Positions 25,352 to 34,266 of a stretch of DNA of 64,000 bases are shown here, one piece after another. Every line of letters begins with the position of its first letter. Within the stretch, counting starts at the first letter, position 1. The notes below the pieces were generated by a model, which had not been told where the DNA came from, searched no databases, and saw only the letters and a program-made list of their open reading frames with translations. The stretch comes from Bryocella elongata (GTDB taxonomy: Bacteria > Acidobacteriota > Terriglobia > Terriglobales > Acidobacteriaceae). The position numbers and the translations under genes were made by a program. The stretch spans positions 1-64,000 of the forward strand of contig NZ_FNVA01000010.1 of the NCBI RefSeq assembly GCF_900108185.1. The letters run 5' to 3'.

Positions 25352-25514
25352 GGGGATCCTGACTCCTTTCCTCGACTGCATGGAAGACAACGATGGCGTA
25401 GATCAACCCGGCTGCGAGAGCACCGATCAAAATAATGACCAACAAGGCGGAGAACCAACGAGGCCACCGCAACTTGCCATCGCTTAGCATGAGAATCCAA
25501 AACCAATTCCTCAC
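25326..25514 (-). CDS. Small single-span membrane protein, module A
   Basis: 62 residues with one transmembrane helix (about 20-45, WFSALLVIILIGALAAGLIY) and a His-rich end (DPHVHTHSTR). It is homologous to the 60-residue protein at 51002-51184 in module B (RLAIVLILLGSAVAGVIY, SHVHTHSSP), which argues that both are real. Its 3' end overlaps the start of virB8 by 26 bp in another frame in both modules. Role unknown; probably a membrane part of the transfer system. Confidence 0.7.
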   Translation of the reverse strand: MRNWFWILMLSDGKLRWPRWFSALLVIILIGALAAGLIYAIVVFHAVEERSQDPHVHTHSTR

Positions 25515-26431
25515 TAGCCACCTCCCAATTTTGCGAGTAGCATCGCCCCGCCACCCGCAGCATTCTGAGCCGAAGAAACCAACCCAGCCGCCCCGCCAAA
25601 GATGGCCTGGGTCATGCTCGGAATGAACAGCATATTAATGATGAAAGCGACGAAGACCATTAAGCAAGGGATTAGATTGGCGATCCACATATCCATCGAA
25701 TAGTTGCCATTGAAGGTCTGCTGCAGAAACCCGTTCATGAATCCGGCCCACACATAAATGAACGCCGCCGCGACAGCGCGAATCATAGCGAAGCTGATGA
25801 GCACATCAAGGAAGTGGAAGAACTTCGCCTTGAAGGTCTGTGTCATGAGTAGCGGCACAAAGACAGGCCCAAAGAGCGCGGTAACACCGTAGAGGATGAA
25901 GGCGCTGCAATTAATCACGAACAAGATGGCAGATGCCAAGCCAAGCATGATCTGCACGAGGACATAGCAAAGGATCTGAACTGGCGCGGTGAAAGACGGC
26001 ATGGACGTTCCATCGCCGGCGTTCTTGAGAAGCTGGAGCAGCTGGTCAAGCGAGTGCTGATCGAAGGCTGCGACCATCGCCTGTGCGATGTAGCTGAAGA
26101 AGTGATTGATGCCGAAGCTCGCTCCTGGGAACGGGTTCACCCAATAGTTCAGCAGCAAGCTGCATACGATGAGCTTGAGTAGGAAGTGAGTAAGGTCGCC
26201 CGCACGCACGGGATGGTGATGCAGCCGGAACGTCATCGTGCTGGTGTTCCAGTTGATGACCATGTTCACAAGGGTGAAGAGAGAGATGCAGCTCAGCTCG
26301 GTCCAACCGAACTGGGTCAACGCGCCGCCGTTCTGCGTGGTGAGGTTGGTCAGATTGTTGGTGAACTGGTAGAGCCAGTCCATGCCCGACGATGCGGACG
26401 GCAGTGCTTGTGCGAGAACGGCGATGCTCAT
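25514..26431 (-). CDS. virB6: VirB6/TrbL-like polytopic membrane protein, module A
   Basis: 305 residues from ATG 26431 (MSIAVLAQ), with GGAGA upstream. Six or so hydrophobic segments (for example LILLIV-type spans near 55-75, 95-115, 165-205, 215-240, 265-285) and the region FGPVFVPLLMTQTFKAKFF are typical of VirB6/TrbL, the inner-membrane channel component. It is highly similar to the module B copy. It overlaps the following small membrane-protein gene by a base. Confidence 0.87.
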   Translation of the reverse strand: MSIAVLAQALPSASSGMDWLYQFTNNLTNLTTQNGGALTQFGWTELSCISLFTLVNMVINWNTSTMTFRLHHHPVRAGDLTHFLLKLIVCSLLLNYWVNPFPGASFGINHFFSYIAQAMVAAFDQHSLDQLLQLLKNAGDGTSMPSFTAPVQILCYVLVQIMLGLASAILFVINCSAFILYGVTALFGPVFVPLLMTQTFKAKFFHFLDVLISFAMIRAVAAAFIYVWAGFMNGFLQQTFNGNYSMDMWIANLIPCLMVFVAFIINMLFIPSMTQAIFGGAAGLVSSAQNAAGGGAMLLAKLGGG

Positions 26432-26448
26432 ATCGGTCTCCGGTGAAA

Positions 26449-26697
26449 TCAGGGGATATAGCTCTTCCATGTCTTGCCTTCTTTACCAGCGGCGGAATTA
26501 TGCCGCTTCTTGTCCTGCTCTACCTGCCTGCGGAACGCCTCATCGCGACTTCTTTGCTCCTCGGCGTCGTGCTGTTGCTGTTGAAGGATGGCGGCGGCCT
26601 TGTGAGCTTCAAGGCTCTGGTAAATCACGGCGCTGCCAATGGCAGTCAGCGCCGCAAGAATCGCAAGCAGTATCTTGGTGTTGATCGCTTTCAACAT
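26449..26697 (-). CDS. Small membrane-anchored coiled-coil protein, module A
   Basis: 82 residues: an N-terminal membrane helix (INTKILLAILAALTAIGSAV) and then a charged helical stretch (AAAILQQQQHDAEEQRSRDEAF) ending GKTWKSYIP. The module B copy (49785-50054, 89 residues) has the same architecture and a near-identical N-terminus and end. Located between virB5 and virB6 in both modules. Not recognised in known systems; possibly a lysis, exclusion or assembly factor. Confidence 0.68.
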   Translation of the reverse strand: MLKAINTKILLAILAALTAIGSAVIYQSLEAHKAAAILQQQQHDAEEQRSRDEAFRRQVEQDKKRHNSAAGKEGKTWKSYIP

Positions 26698-26709
26698 TGC
26701 GTCTCCGAA

Positions 26710-27495
26710 TCAAGGAAGATAGGTCTGCCAGGTGTTGCTTTCGTTCGCCGCACTCACGTTGTTGGTCGAACGTTGCTGCTGAACGAACGCGGCGGTATTC
26801 AGGTCTTGCGCAGCAGCGTTCCGCTGCTGCATGTTCGTGACGGTCATCTGTGAAGCGAGGCAGGCTTGCAAGACGCCCTGCGACTGCATCTCCGACATCT
26901 TCTGCGCTTCTGCTGCGTTCAGAAGGTTGAGCTGTTCGACCTCAGTGTTCGTGCCATCGCTCCCGTCGAGCTGCTGCGAGGCGAGCGTGTTGTTCGCGGT
27001 GACGTTCTGTGTCCTCGCGCCCCTGTACTGGCCGACTGCGGTAAGGCAGTCGGGAGAGATGGAGTCCGATGCCTCGATCATGGCCAGTTGCGAGAGCTGG
27101 GCGCTCCCCGACGTCTGCCCTTGTAGGTAGGTGGTTGTGTTTCCACTCACCTTAATCGTTCCGGCTGTCCACGCCGTGGACGACGCGCTGGGCGAGTTCG
27201 TATTGAGAGCAATGCTCATGCCGCTCGTCTCGCCAAGCATATTGGCGACGTTGGCGTTCTTCATCGCATTCAAGGTCGTCTGCCACTGCTGCTTGAGTGA
27301 GAAGTGCGTGATGTTGTTCTGGAGCATCTTGTACTGCGACTCCAGCGTTGTGAGCTGGGAAACAAGGCTGGCGTAGCTGGTCGGGTCGAAGACGATGTCG
27401 CCGATCCCGAAGAGAGCGAAGCTGGGTGTCGCGGTCAACAGAAGCAGACCGCCGGTTAGAAGATACTTGTTGCGTTTGGTCATCACGAGTTTCAT
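26710..27495 (-). CDS. virB5: VirB5/TrbJ-like secreted pilus-tip protein, module A
   Basis: 261 residues from ATG 27495 (MKLVMTKRNKYLLTGG). An N-terminal signal peptide (cut near TPSFA) is followed by a helical domain: DPTSYASLVSQLTTLESQYK, NITHFSLKQQWQTTL, DCLTAVGQYRGA, QLNLLNAAEAQKMSEMQSQ. This is the pattern of VirB5/TrbJ, a minor pilus component that exits to the periplasm. Ends NTWQTYLP, much like the end of the following small protein (KTWKSYIP). Confidence 0.8.
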   Translation of the reverse strand: MKLVMTKRNKYLLTGGLLLLTATPSFALFGIGDIVFDPTSYASLVSQLTTLESQYKMLQNNITHFSLKQQWQTTLNAMKNANVANMLGETSGMSIALNTNSPSASSTAWTAGTIKVSGNTTTYLQGQTSGSAQLSQLAMIEASDSISPDCLTAVGQYRGARTQNVTANNTLASQQLDGSDGTNTEVEQLNLLNAAEAQKMSEMQSQGVLQACLASQMTVTNMQQRNAAAQDLNTAAFVQQQRSTNNVSAANESNTWQTYLP

Positions 27496-27518
27496 ACAGC
27501 CTCCTTTGGGTGAAAGAG

Positions 27519-27749
27519 CTAGAAGCATTGCGGGCAGGTGGGGTCCAACCTGTCCAGGGAAAAGTGCCTGATATTGTTCACGATCCGGCACGGGAACTTC
27601 GCCACGGCATCCACAGTTTGGACAAAACAATCGAGTGTGCTGGCGACAGAGCTGCGTCCAACCGGCGAGACGAGAGGAGCGAGAGCCAGCATGGATGCAC
27701 TGACTGAGAGAATGAGCCTGTTGCGTCTCGTAATGGTGAGTGTGGTCAT
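27519..27749 (-). CDS. Small exported protein with C-terminal CPxC, module A
   Basis: 76 residues from ATG 27749, with AGGAGG 8 nt upstream. A hydrophobic N-terminus (RLILSVSASMLALAPLVS) suggests export. The C-terminus LDRLDPTCPQCF matches the module B protein (LDRLDPTCPQCM at 48756-48962), while the rest is diverged. The conserved CPxC end could be a metal- or disulfide-forming tail. It occupies the slot where some systems have the small lipoprotein VirB7, but no lipobox is visible. Confidence 0.65.
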   Translation of the reverse strand: MTTLTITRRNRLILSVSASMLALAPLVSPVGRSSVASTLDCFVQTVDAVAKFPCRIVNNIRHFSLDRLDPTCPQCF

Positions 27750-27761
27750 AAGCACAACCTC

Positions 27762-28004
27762 CTATTCCTGATCCACGAGCTGGCGGGCAATCTGCGGAAT
27801 CATTGCAACCCACTCGGAACCAGACCGCTCGATGGCTTCCGCAATGGTGTATCCCTGTTCCATAAGCCAATCGGCACGATTGAGGACCAGAGCAACAGCG
27901 ACTTTCTCGCCAGTGGACTGGACAGCCCAGGCGTCGTGACCGCCGCGCTTGGCATCCTGCGCTTTGCGGAACAAATGGGCGTATCTCGGATTCCTCTCAT
28001 CCAT
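27762..28004 (-). CDS. Conserved small protein of the transfer operon, module A
   Basis: 80 residues from ATG 28004 (MDERNPRYAHLF), with GAGAGG upstream. Closely similar to the 77-residue protein at 48517-48750, particularly GGHDAWAVQSTGEKVAVA, LNRADWL and TI-EAIERSG-EW. Soluble, no known motif. Placed between virB10 and the CPxC protein in both modules. Function unknown. Confidence 0.72.
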   Translation of the reverse strand: MDERNPRYAHLFRKAQDAKRGGHDAWAVQSTGEKVAVALVLNRADWLMEQGYTIAEAIERSGSEWVAMIPQIARQLVDQE

Positions 28005-28027
28005 AGAATTGCCTCTCGGAAAAGCGT

Positions 28028-29359
28028 TCACATGGTGGGGTCGACGCGATGCTTCGCGTAGGACGGGATGAGGATGTCGCGCCCGACGTAGATGCGGGCG
28101 CGAGAACCCTCCTTGAGCGTGATGACAGGCAGGCGATTCAGGAAGTGGTTCAACACCTGCTCACCCTCAGTGGCTGACTGCTCGGAGATCCCGCTGCGTA
28201 TCTGAGACGACGCCGTAAGCACGCTGCCGTTATTACCGATCTGTGCCAGGCCACCTAAACCGCCCACGGCAGCCGCCGCGCCGAAGGCCATCAGATAGCC
28301 GTGGTCTACCTTCGTTGCAAGGCCGGTCGTGCCAAGTGGGTCAAGGCCGATGTATTTATCAAAGTCGAGTGAGAAGCCGTCGGGGCAAACGGCACGATGG
28401 AAGGTCACAAACATCTTTCGCTGCTGGGCATTGCCCACGCTCTGTACTGTACCGATCAGTCGAGTACCCTGCGGCATAAGAAGCTGCTGATGGTCATGCG
28501 AGTAGTAGTCGGTGGTGAGCATGACCAGGATCGGGCCGCTCAACCCACCGTCGATGTGGTTGGTGACAACCCCTTCAAGAACCGTGCCCTCAAAGACGCG
28601 ATAGAGACGGCCTTGATAGTTATCGAAGTCGTATCCACCCATCGCGTCGGTCTTGGAAACAGCTTTGGCCTGTTGCGCGGAAGGCACTTGCACAACACCG
28701 GATTTGTCGCTCGCTCCACTGGTAGATGAACTGCTTGGAACTTCCGCGACCGCCTGGGGATGGACCTCCTCATGCTCCCCCAATACAGCCGTTGCCGGCT
28801 GCGTCGGCACAGCAGCACCGGGCGCTGCGCCCGGGTGGGCGAAGTCGATAGCGACGGTGTCGCTGTTGATCGCGTCCTGCGTTTGTTTTTCCTTCGCTAT
28901 CTGTTTTTGCTTCGCCTCTGCCTGAGCCTGCGAGATGTTCGAGGTGTGTTGTGGTGCATTTGGGCTATTGCCATAGATCGCATCGCGTTGCGCTGCCGTC
29001 ATTGGCTGTGTCCCGGCGGCCTCTGGACCGGGGACACTCTGTTCGGCCTGGAGCTGCTGCATCGCAGCGGCCAACTCCTGCTGATGCTGCCGCTCCTCAG
29101 CGTCCCGTTGTGCCTGCACCTGCTGCTGCGTCGAAAAACTGTTTACCTGTTGGGCATTGGGCGAAGCGGGGCGCATGGTCATTGCGCTTGCCGGGGCCGC
29201 TTTCTTGTTGCCGCTCAACAAGCTGGACACATTGGCGACGCCGATCAGGGCAATGATGACAACGAGGACTACCACTACGGGCATACCCTTCTTGAGTGGC
29301 GACTTCGCTTCCGGCTGGTCGGGGACAGTGGCGGGGGAATTCTGATTCGGCTCAGTCAT
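28028..29359 (-). CDS. virB10: VirB10/TrbI-like core-complex protein, module A
   Basis: 443 residues. Short cytoplasmic N-terminus, one membrane helix (about 27-50, VVVVLVVIIALIGVANVSS), a long Gln/Ala/Glu-rich periplasmic linker (about 70-230), then the conserved C-terminal beta-barrel domain: RLYRVFEGTVLEGVVTNHID, LLMPQGTRLIGTVQSV, VTFHRAVCPDGFSLDFDKY, RLPVITLKEGSRARIYVGRD. It bridges inner and outer membranes. Starts 2 bp after the virB9 stop. Confidence 0.93.
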   Translation of the reverse strand: MTEPNQNSPATVPDQPEAKSPLKKGMPVVVVLVVIIALIGVANVSSLLSGNKKAAPASAMTMRPASPNAQQVNSFSTQQQVQAQRDAEERQHQQELAAAMQQLQAEQSVPGPEAAGTQPMTAAQRDAIYGNSPNAPQHTSNISQAQAEAKQKQIAKEKQTQDAINSDTVAIDFAHPGAAPGAAVPTQPATAVLGEHEEVHPQAVAEVPSSSSTSGASDKSGVVQVPSAQQAKAVSKTDAMGGYDFDNYQGRLYRVFEGTVLEGVVTNHIDGGLSGPILVMLTTDYYSHDHQQLLMPQGTRLIGTVQSVGNAQQRKMFVTFHRAVCPDGFSLDFDKYIGLDPLGTTGLATKVDHGYLMAFGAAAAVGGLGGLAQIGNNGSVLTASSQIRSGISEQSATEGEQVLNHFLNRLPVITLKEGSRARIYVGRDILIPSYAKHRVDPTM

Positions 29360-29361
29360 GG

Positions 29362-30192
29362 CTAGTTTGCCCCTCCCACGCGATGAAACTCGACCTTCTG
29401 CTTACCGATGGCGAGATAGCCGTTGTCCAACTGCTTCGGCACGGTGTAAAGACCATTGCTGAAATCGAAGTTGATGAGCGACCCTTTCTTGTCCTTCACT
29501 TCATACAAGGCAGGCGTCTCCTGGAACTGGCCGCGCAGGTAGGTGAATTTGTCATCCCGCCAGATCTGCTGAAGGCCAAGAGCCTTACCCTTTGATTGAT
29601 CCCATGTGTAATCAAAGTGGAGGTTGCTGGGATATTGGCTCCGATATTGCTCGGCCTTCGTCTCTTCGGCCTTCAGCTCTGCTGCCTGGGCAGCTTTGGC
29701 GGTAGCGGCCTCCTGCTTGGCCTTATCCAGTTCTGCGGCAGGTACAAACACAGGAAGTTGTGTCAGCCTATCTTTTGCCGCCTGGTCGCCGGGAGCGATG
29801 AAGACTTTGGAATCGAAGTGGGCATCCGGCTCACTGGAGACTTCATGGAGTTGCAAGGTGTACTCGTTCCCGTGGTCGGAGACGATGTGAATGTCCGTTG
29901 ATCCATTCGCAACTTTGGGCTTAACGCTGATGAAACGACTGGCGACATGGCCGCCATCGAAGACCCAATCGACAGTGTCACCGGCGAAGACGTTGGCGAC
30001 CTTCTCCTCAACGGGAAGGACGATCAGTGTCGATTGCAGCAGGCCAGCGCGGATCACAGGAGGCGTGTCCGCCTCGGACACGGTGACGGTGCGCGGTGCA
30101 TTCGGCTGGAGAGGATGGGTATCGACGGCGTGGCACTGGGCAGAGGCCAGCGCTAGTCCGGCGGAGACGACGATGGGGATAAGTGGTTTCAT
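29362..30192 (-). CDS. virB9: VirB9/TrbG-like outer core protein, module A
   Basis: 276 residues from ATG 30192 (MKPLIPIVVSAGLALAS), with a signal peptide cut near CHA. N-terminal domain: RAGLLQSTLIVLPVEEKVAN, DTVDWVFDGG, RFISVKPK-STDIHIVSDHG. A charged linker (about 155-185) precedes the C-terminal VirB9 domain: LHFDYTW, IWRDDKFTYLRGQFQETPAL, NGYLAIGKQKVEFHR. It forms the outer-membrane ring with VirB10. Confidence 0.93.
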   Translation of the reverse strand: MKPLIPIVVSAGLALASAQCHAVDTHPLQPNAPRTVTVSEADTPPVIRAGLLQSTLIVLPVEEKVANVFAGDTVDWVFDGGHVASRFISVKPKVANGSTDIHIVSDHGNEYTLQLHEVSSEPDAHFDSKVFIAPGDQAAKDRLTQLPVFVPAAELDKAKQEAATAKAAQAAELKAEETKAEQYRSQYPSNLHFDYTWDQSKGKALGLQQIWRDDKFTYLRGQFQETPALYEVKDKKGSLINFDFSNGLYTVPKQLDNGYLAIGKQKVEFHRVGGAN

Positions 30193-30220
30193 GGCACTGG
30201 CCTTTCTTCGGTTGGGTTGG

Positions 30221-32590
30221 TTACACAGTCTCTCCCTGGGCAAAGCGATCAATGCCCTCGGTGAGTCCATACTTTTCAATAAGCTTTGACCGTCGCACCC
30301 GGTCCTTCGGCTTGGTGGAGAACGTGGCGTAGCTGCGTTTGTCGAGGTTCAACGTGACGACCTTCGTAATGCCGTCGCGCCGCATGTACAGCGCCTCGCG
30401 GTCCTGCAAACTCTCGAACAACGCGATCTGTTGTTCGTTCATCTTGAACAACTCGGCGTAGCGCTTTCGGTTGAAAGTCGCATCCTTCAGAAACAGAAAC
30501 GATGTGCAAGAGTTCACGATGCTGTCAGCGTTCGCACCCAGGTCGTCGGCGGACTGGCCGATCATGGTGACGCCGCCAAGGTTCTTGCGAACGGTCTTGA
30601 TGGAAGCAAGCGCGCCATCAAGGAGCTGCTTGTTCTTCATCGAAGAGAAGATCTCTTCGATGAGGATGTGCTTGGGAACGCCCAGATTCGCCGGGTTGTA
30701 GAGAACGTCATTAATACGCCGAAGAAGCCATACCATCAGCGGCTCGATCAGGTCGGCATACTGCTCGTTGTTCACGCCCTGGAAGTCGAAGCATTGCAGG
30801 CGGGATAGCGAGAGACTGTCTTCGACGTTGTCGAAGACGGCGTTATAGATGCCTTTCCCAACCCACTTCGACAGATAACGGTCGAGTTTCTTTGGCAGAA
30901 ACAGATTTGCCAGGCGGCGGTTCTCAGGATCGAGCAGATACATATCCTGCACGGCTTTGTGGATCACGTCATCGTCTTCCGGCTCCAGCTCTGCGCCGCC
31001 GTTGGTGAGCAGGAGTTTGATAAACGAGTAGAGAAACTTGATATTGCTTTCGGTCGGCTCCAGAGCAAACGGATTCACCCGTGGGCCGTCTTTGCCCACG
31101 CGATCAACCTTGCCACCGTACAACTCCACCACACTTTCGTAGCTGCCACCGATGTCGAAGATGTAGGTAAAACCGCCGTATTTCTGCTCCAGTGCGACGG
31201 TGGCGTTACCCACCACGCTTTTGCCCGACCCCGTGGGACCGATGATGAGCATGACCCGCACGCCATCCACATACACATCCTGAAAGAACGGCGTCCGGGT
31301 ACGGGTCTCGAAGATATTGAGGTACTCGTTGTCGAGGTCTTCCGAGTGAGGATGACCGATGTGCGGAGCGAACACAGAGGAGAGCCGCGCGTGATGGTCC
31401 TCCGCCAGCCACAGCGGGAAGACGTTGAACTTGTGATTGCCGGGGAACATCGCATAGAACGCCGACAGATTCCCAAGCGTCTCCTCCATCACCTGCGCTC
31501 GGGCATCGACGAAGATGCGATGCACGGCGGGGACGATGTTGCGAAGCTGCTCGGGGCTTCGGGCTGCCAGCAGTAAACGTAAGGAGTATTCGCCCTGGGC
31601 CTTCTTATCGAGCGACCGGATAACTTCGCTCAGGTCATCGACATTGTTGTTGGCAGCCTTCGCGCCCGCGCCGGTTTCAAGCGATGCGGTGTCGCGCCCG
31701 CTCATCACGCGCGTCAGTACACCGACCTTGAAAAAGGAGATGAACTTCTCTTGCGCGTCGATCTCGCTGCGGGCGGAGGATGTAGGCTTCACCCTCCATG
31801 TCGAGCACAGGACACTATCGCAATCGAGCCTCAGCAGACCGGAGAAGAGGCACGGCCTCGAAGCCTCCGGTGTCGTCTTCAGCGAAAACATCTGCACATG
31901 GCGCTTGCCGACTTGGAGGTAATCACTATGCCACGCAATCGGAGTCTTCACGATCTGCCGGTCCACGCCAGTATCGTTGCGGAGTTGGTCACGCTCTGCC
32001 CATTCTTCAAGGTTGAACAGATAGCTGAAGAACTGGAAGGTTTCGTCCTTACCAAGGAGCCGCAATCCAATGGCGCTGCCAAGATGGCTCTGAAGGATGG
32101 TTGCGGTCTTCTCAAGGTCCGCTAGCATCCGCGATGTGTCCGCGGCATTCTCTTGCGGTTTGCGCTCGAACGGCTTCACCTTCGACGGCTCCAGTGTGAG
32201 GCACCAGTGCAGGTCGATACGGCGGAAGGCCGCCGTGTTCTCAAGGAATGTGAGACGGTCACTGGCGAAGACTTCCGTGGCGGGGTTCGCATACTTCTCC
32301 TGACGCGGAAGGTCGAAACCAGACATCACGCGCGTGTACTGGTAAAGGCACGAGCCCTCCGGCAAGCCGCGCAACGCACCTTCGATGGATCGCATTCGCG
32401 ACTCAAGCTCTAAGTCCGTCAAGCCTTCTTCGTCGATGCCGGTGAGAGCGAACAGGCATCCGTAACCGCCGCCCTTGAGAGCAAAGATCTCTGGCCCGAC
32501 AAAGCGTGCAATCGGAACGATGCTGCACGCCGCTCCTGCCTTGGCGAACCACGGAGTATGTTTGAGCTGCTCAGTGTTTACGCGGGTCAT
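30221..32590 (-). CDS. virB4: VirB4/TrbE ATPase, module A
   Basis: 789 residues, same length as in module B. N-terminal VirB4 domain (GGGYGCLFALTGIDEEGL, LPEGSCLYQYTRVMSG) and C-terminal RecA-like ATPase with Walker A IIGPTGSGKSVVGNA, then FTYIFDIGGSYESVVEL, Walker B HILIEEIFSSM and GGVTMIGQSADDLG. Drives pilus assembly and substrate transport. Its start overlaps the end of virB3 by 20 bp. Confidence 0.96.
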   Translation of the reverse strand: MTRVNTEQLKHTPWFAKAGAACSIVPIARFVGPEIFALKGGGYGCLFALTGIDEEGLTDLELESRMRSIEGALRGLPEGSCLYQYTRVMSGFDLPRQEKYANPATEVFASDRLTFLENTAAFRRIDLHWCLTLEPSKVKPFERKPQENAADTSRMLADLEKTATILQSHLGSAIGLRLLGKDETFQFFSYLFNLEEWAERDQLRNDTGVDRQIVKTPIAWHSDYLQVGKRHVQMFSLKTTPEASRPCLFSGLLRLDCDSVLCSTWRVKPTSSARSEIDAQEKFISFFKVGVLTRVMSGRDTASLETGAGAKAANNNVDDLSEVIRSLDKKAQGEYSLRLLLAARSPEQLRNIVPAVHRIFVDARAQVMEETLGNLSAFYAMFPGNHKFNVFPLWLAEDHHARLSSVFAPHIGHPHSEDLDNEYLNIFETRTRTPFFQDVYVDGVRVMLIIGPTGSGKSVVGNATVALEQKYGGFTYIFDIGGSYESVVELYGGKVDRVGKDGPRVNPFALEPTESNIKFLYSFIKLLLTNGGAELEPEDDDVIHKAVQDMYLLDPENRRLANLFLPKKLDRYLSKWVGKGIYNAVFDNVEDSLSLSRLQCFDFQGVNNEQYADLIEPLMVWLLRRINDVLYNPANLGVPKHILIEEIFSSMKNKQLLDGALASIKTVRKNLGGVTMIGQSADDLGANADSIVNSCTSFLFLKDATFNRKRYAELFKMNEQQIALFESLQDREALYMRRDGITKVVTLNLDKRSYATFSTKPKDRVRRSKLIEKYGLTEGIDRFAQGETV

Positions 32591-32834
32591 AGTAGCTCTT
32601 CTGGTTGAGGCTCAGGCCCCACAGTTGGAACATCTTCGGGTGTTTACGGACGATGAGCCATGCGCCGACCGCGAGCGTCGGGAAAGCCAGCATCGCCAAC
32701 AGGCGAAAACCAACGAGGAAAACCGTTACGCAGACGAATACGATCGCCATCCATGCTGTAAGATCGAGACCAAGCTTGGCTCTCGGTCGATTCAGCGCTT
32801 GATTGATTGGTAACGGCTCTCCCCGCTTGGTCAT
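32571..32834 (-). CDS. virB3: VirB3/TrbD-like protein, module A
   Basis: 87 residues from ATG 32834 (MTKRGEPLPINQALNRP); a GTG 12 nt upstream is less well placed relative to AGGAGG. Two adjoining membrane helices (about 30-65) and a final GLSLNQKSYYDPRKH match VirB3. Nearly identical to module B's copy. Partner of VirB4 in the inner membrane. Confidence 0.88.
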   Translation of the reverse strand: MTKRGEPLPINQALNRPRAKLGLDLTAWMAIVFVCVTVFLVGFRLLAMLAFPTLAVGAWLIVRKHPKMFQLWGLSLNQKSYYDPRKH

Positions 32835-32849
32835 GGTCGATGTCACCTC

Positions 32850-33191
32850 CTACATCGACTGGCCGGTCAGGCTACCGATCCAACCGGCACCCCAACCGAG
32901 CACTCCGGCGCCGAACAACGCGCCGAAGAGTCCTGGAATTGCATCCTGGAACCGCCCACTCATCATGCGAATTCCCGCGAAAATGAGGCCGCCAAAGCAG
33001 ATGACGGCCCCAGCGTATATTGCAAAGGTCTTAAACGTTCCCATGAGCGTTTGCGCCCCTGAGAAGTCCATCGTCCCTTGTGCGTGGGCAACGCCGGCAC
33101 ACGTGAGGGCGAAGAGCGCAGGCAGAAGCGTGCGTCCAACGTGGAGGAATCCCCGCGTAATCCGGTAACGACGATACGAGTTGAGTGACAT
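32850..33191 (-). CDS. virB2: VirB2/TrbC-like major pilin, module A
   Basis: 113 residues from ATG 33191, with AGGAG 7 nt upstream. Long signal peptide (cut likely at AHA, followed by QGTMDFSGAQTL), then two hydrophobic helices (FAIYAGAVICFGGLIFAGIR and PGLFGALFGAGVLGWGAGWI). First gene of the module A transfer operon. The mature part is almost identical to module B, the signal part is not. Confidence 0.9.
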   Translation of the reverse strand: MSLNSYRRYRITRGFLHVGRTLLPALFALTCAGVAHAQGTMDFSGAQTLMGTFKTFAIYAGAVICFGGLIFAGIRMMSGRFQDAIPGLFGALFGAGVLGWGAGWIGSLTGQSM

Positions 33192-33309
33192 AGGCAATCT
33201 CCTGATGGCTGATTTTGCTTCGCCATGTCACGGAAGGTAAGGTCAGGAGATCCGCAAAGTCCAAGACGTAATTTTTATAGTGCTCAAGATTCTGTTTATA
33301 GATAGGCAA

Positions 33310-34266
33310 TCAACCGATAAGCGCGAGTTGCTTGGGATGGCGAACCGCAGCGGGTTGCGGCTGCTTGCGCTTGTTTCCGAGGCCGTGTTCATCGAGGTAC
33401 TGCTCGATGAACATCAAGGCCATATGCCTGCGATCCTTTGGGGTAACGAAGGCGACATCTGCGGTCCAATGCAGGCCCGCTAATGGCCTCGTAATCAGCC
33501 CTGCATCAAGTGGCCAGAGTTGATCGATCAGGGCAAGTCCGTACCCCTGCTTGACCATTAGTTGTATGTCCGCCGGAGTTGCTGCGGAACTGGCGATGTT
33601 TAAAGGCACACCAACCTCCGCAAACATCTCCGAAAGACGTGTATGAGCCGCAGGGTGTAGTTCAGGATCGCGGAACACTTTGAGCCGTGATGCAACCTCG
33701 TGTATGTCCACCAAAGCCTCATTAGCGAGGGGATCATCCGAGCGCATACAGATCACAAGCGGCGAGTGCGCTACTTGTCGAACATTCCAGGTGTCCTTGT
33801 CGATAGGCATGGGGAGCAGAGCACAATCGAGAGTCCCGTTCTCGAGACGCTCCAGGTTGTGCTTTGTATTTCCGCTCGAAAGGTTGATCTCGCACTCTGG
33901 AAACATGGCTTGATAGGCAAGGCGGAAGTTGTCGAGAAGGAAGCCATTCACAAATGACGAGAAACCTATTCGGAGCAGAGGGACCGTTCCGTCATGAATG
34001 GCTTTCGCCATGCGGAAGGTCTCTTTCTTCTGTGGAAGGACGATCCTGGCCCATGCGAGCACGAACTCTCCGGCAGGCGTTGGATGGACCCCGTTGCGTC
34101 CATCGCGAATCAAGAGTGGATAGCCAATATCAGCCTCCACCATCTTGATCTGATGACTGACGGCAGGTTGTGATCGCAAGACATGCTCGGCTGCTTTGCT
34201 GAAGTTCTTGCGCTCTGCAATCGCAACCAAGTATTCCAGATGGCGAAACTCGACGATGTCTGACAT
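33310..34266 (-). CDS. LysR-family transcriptional regulator
   Basis: 318 residues, typical length. N-terminal winged HTH (EFRHLEYLVAIAERKNFSKA, LRSQPAVSHQIKMVEAD, GYPLLIRDGR) and a C-terminal periplasmic-binding-like effector domain (PLLRIGFSSFVNGFLLDNFR, LDCALLPMPID). It lies 118 bp upstream of virB2 of module A in the same direction, so it may control or be co-transcribed with that operon. Module B has no LysR gene. Effector unknown. Confidence 0.9.
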   Translation of the reverse strand: MSDIVEFRHLEYLVAIAERKNFSKAAEHVLRSQPAVSHQIKMVEADIGYPLLIRDGRNGVHPTPAGEFVLAWARIVLPQKKETFRMAKAIHDGTVPLLRIGFSSFVNGFLLDNFRLAYQAMFPECEINLSSGNTKHNLERLENGTLDCALLPMPIDKDTWNVRQVAHSPLVICMRSDDPLANEALVDIHEVASRLKVFRDPELHPAAHTRLSEMFAEVGVPLNIASSAATPADIQLMVKQGYGLALIDQLWPLDAGLITRPLAGLHWTADVAFVTPKDRRHMALMFIEQYLDEHGLGNKRKQPQPAAVRHPKQLALIG

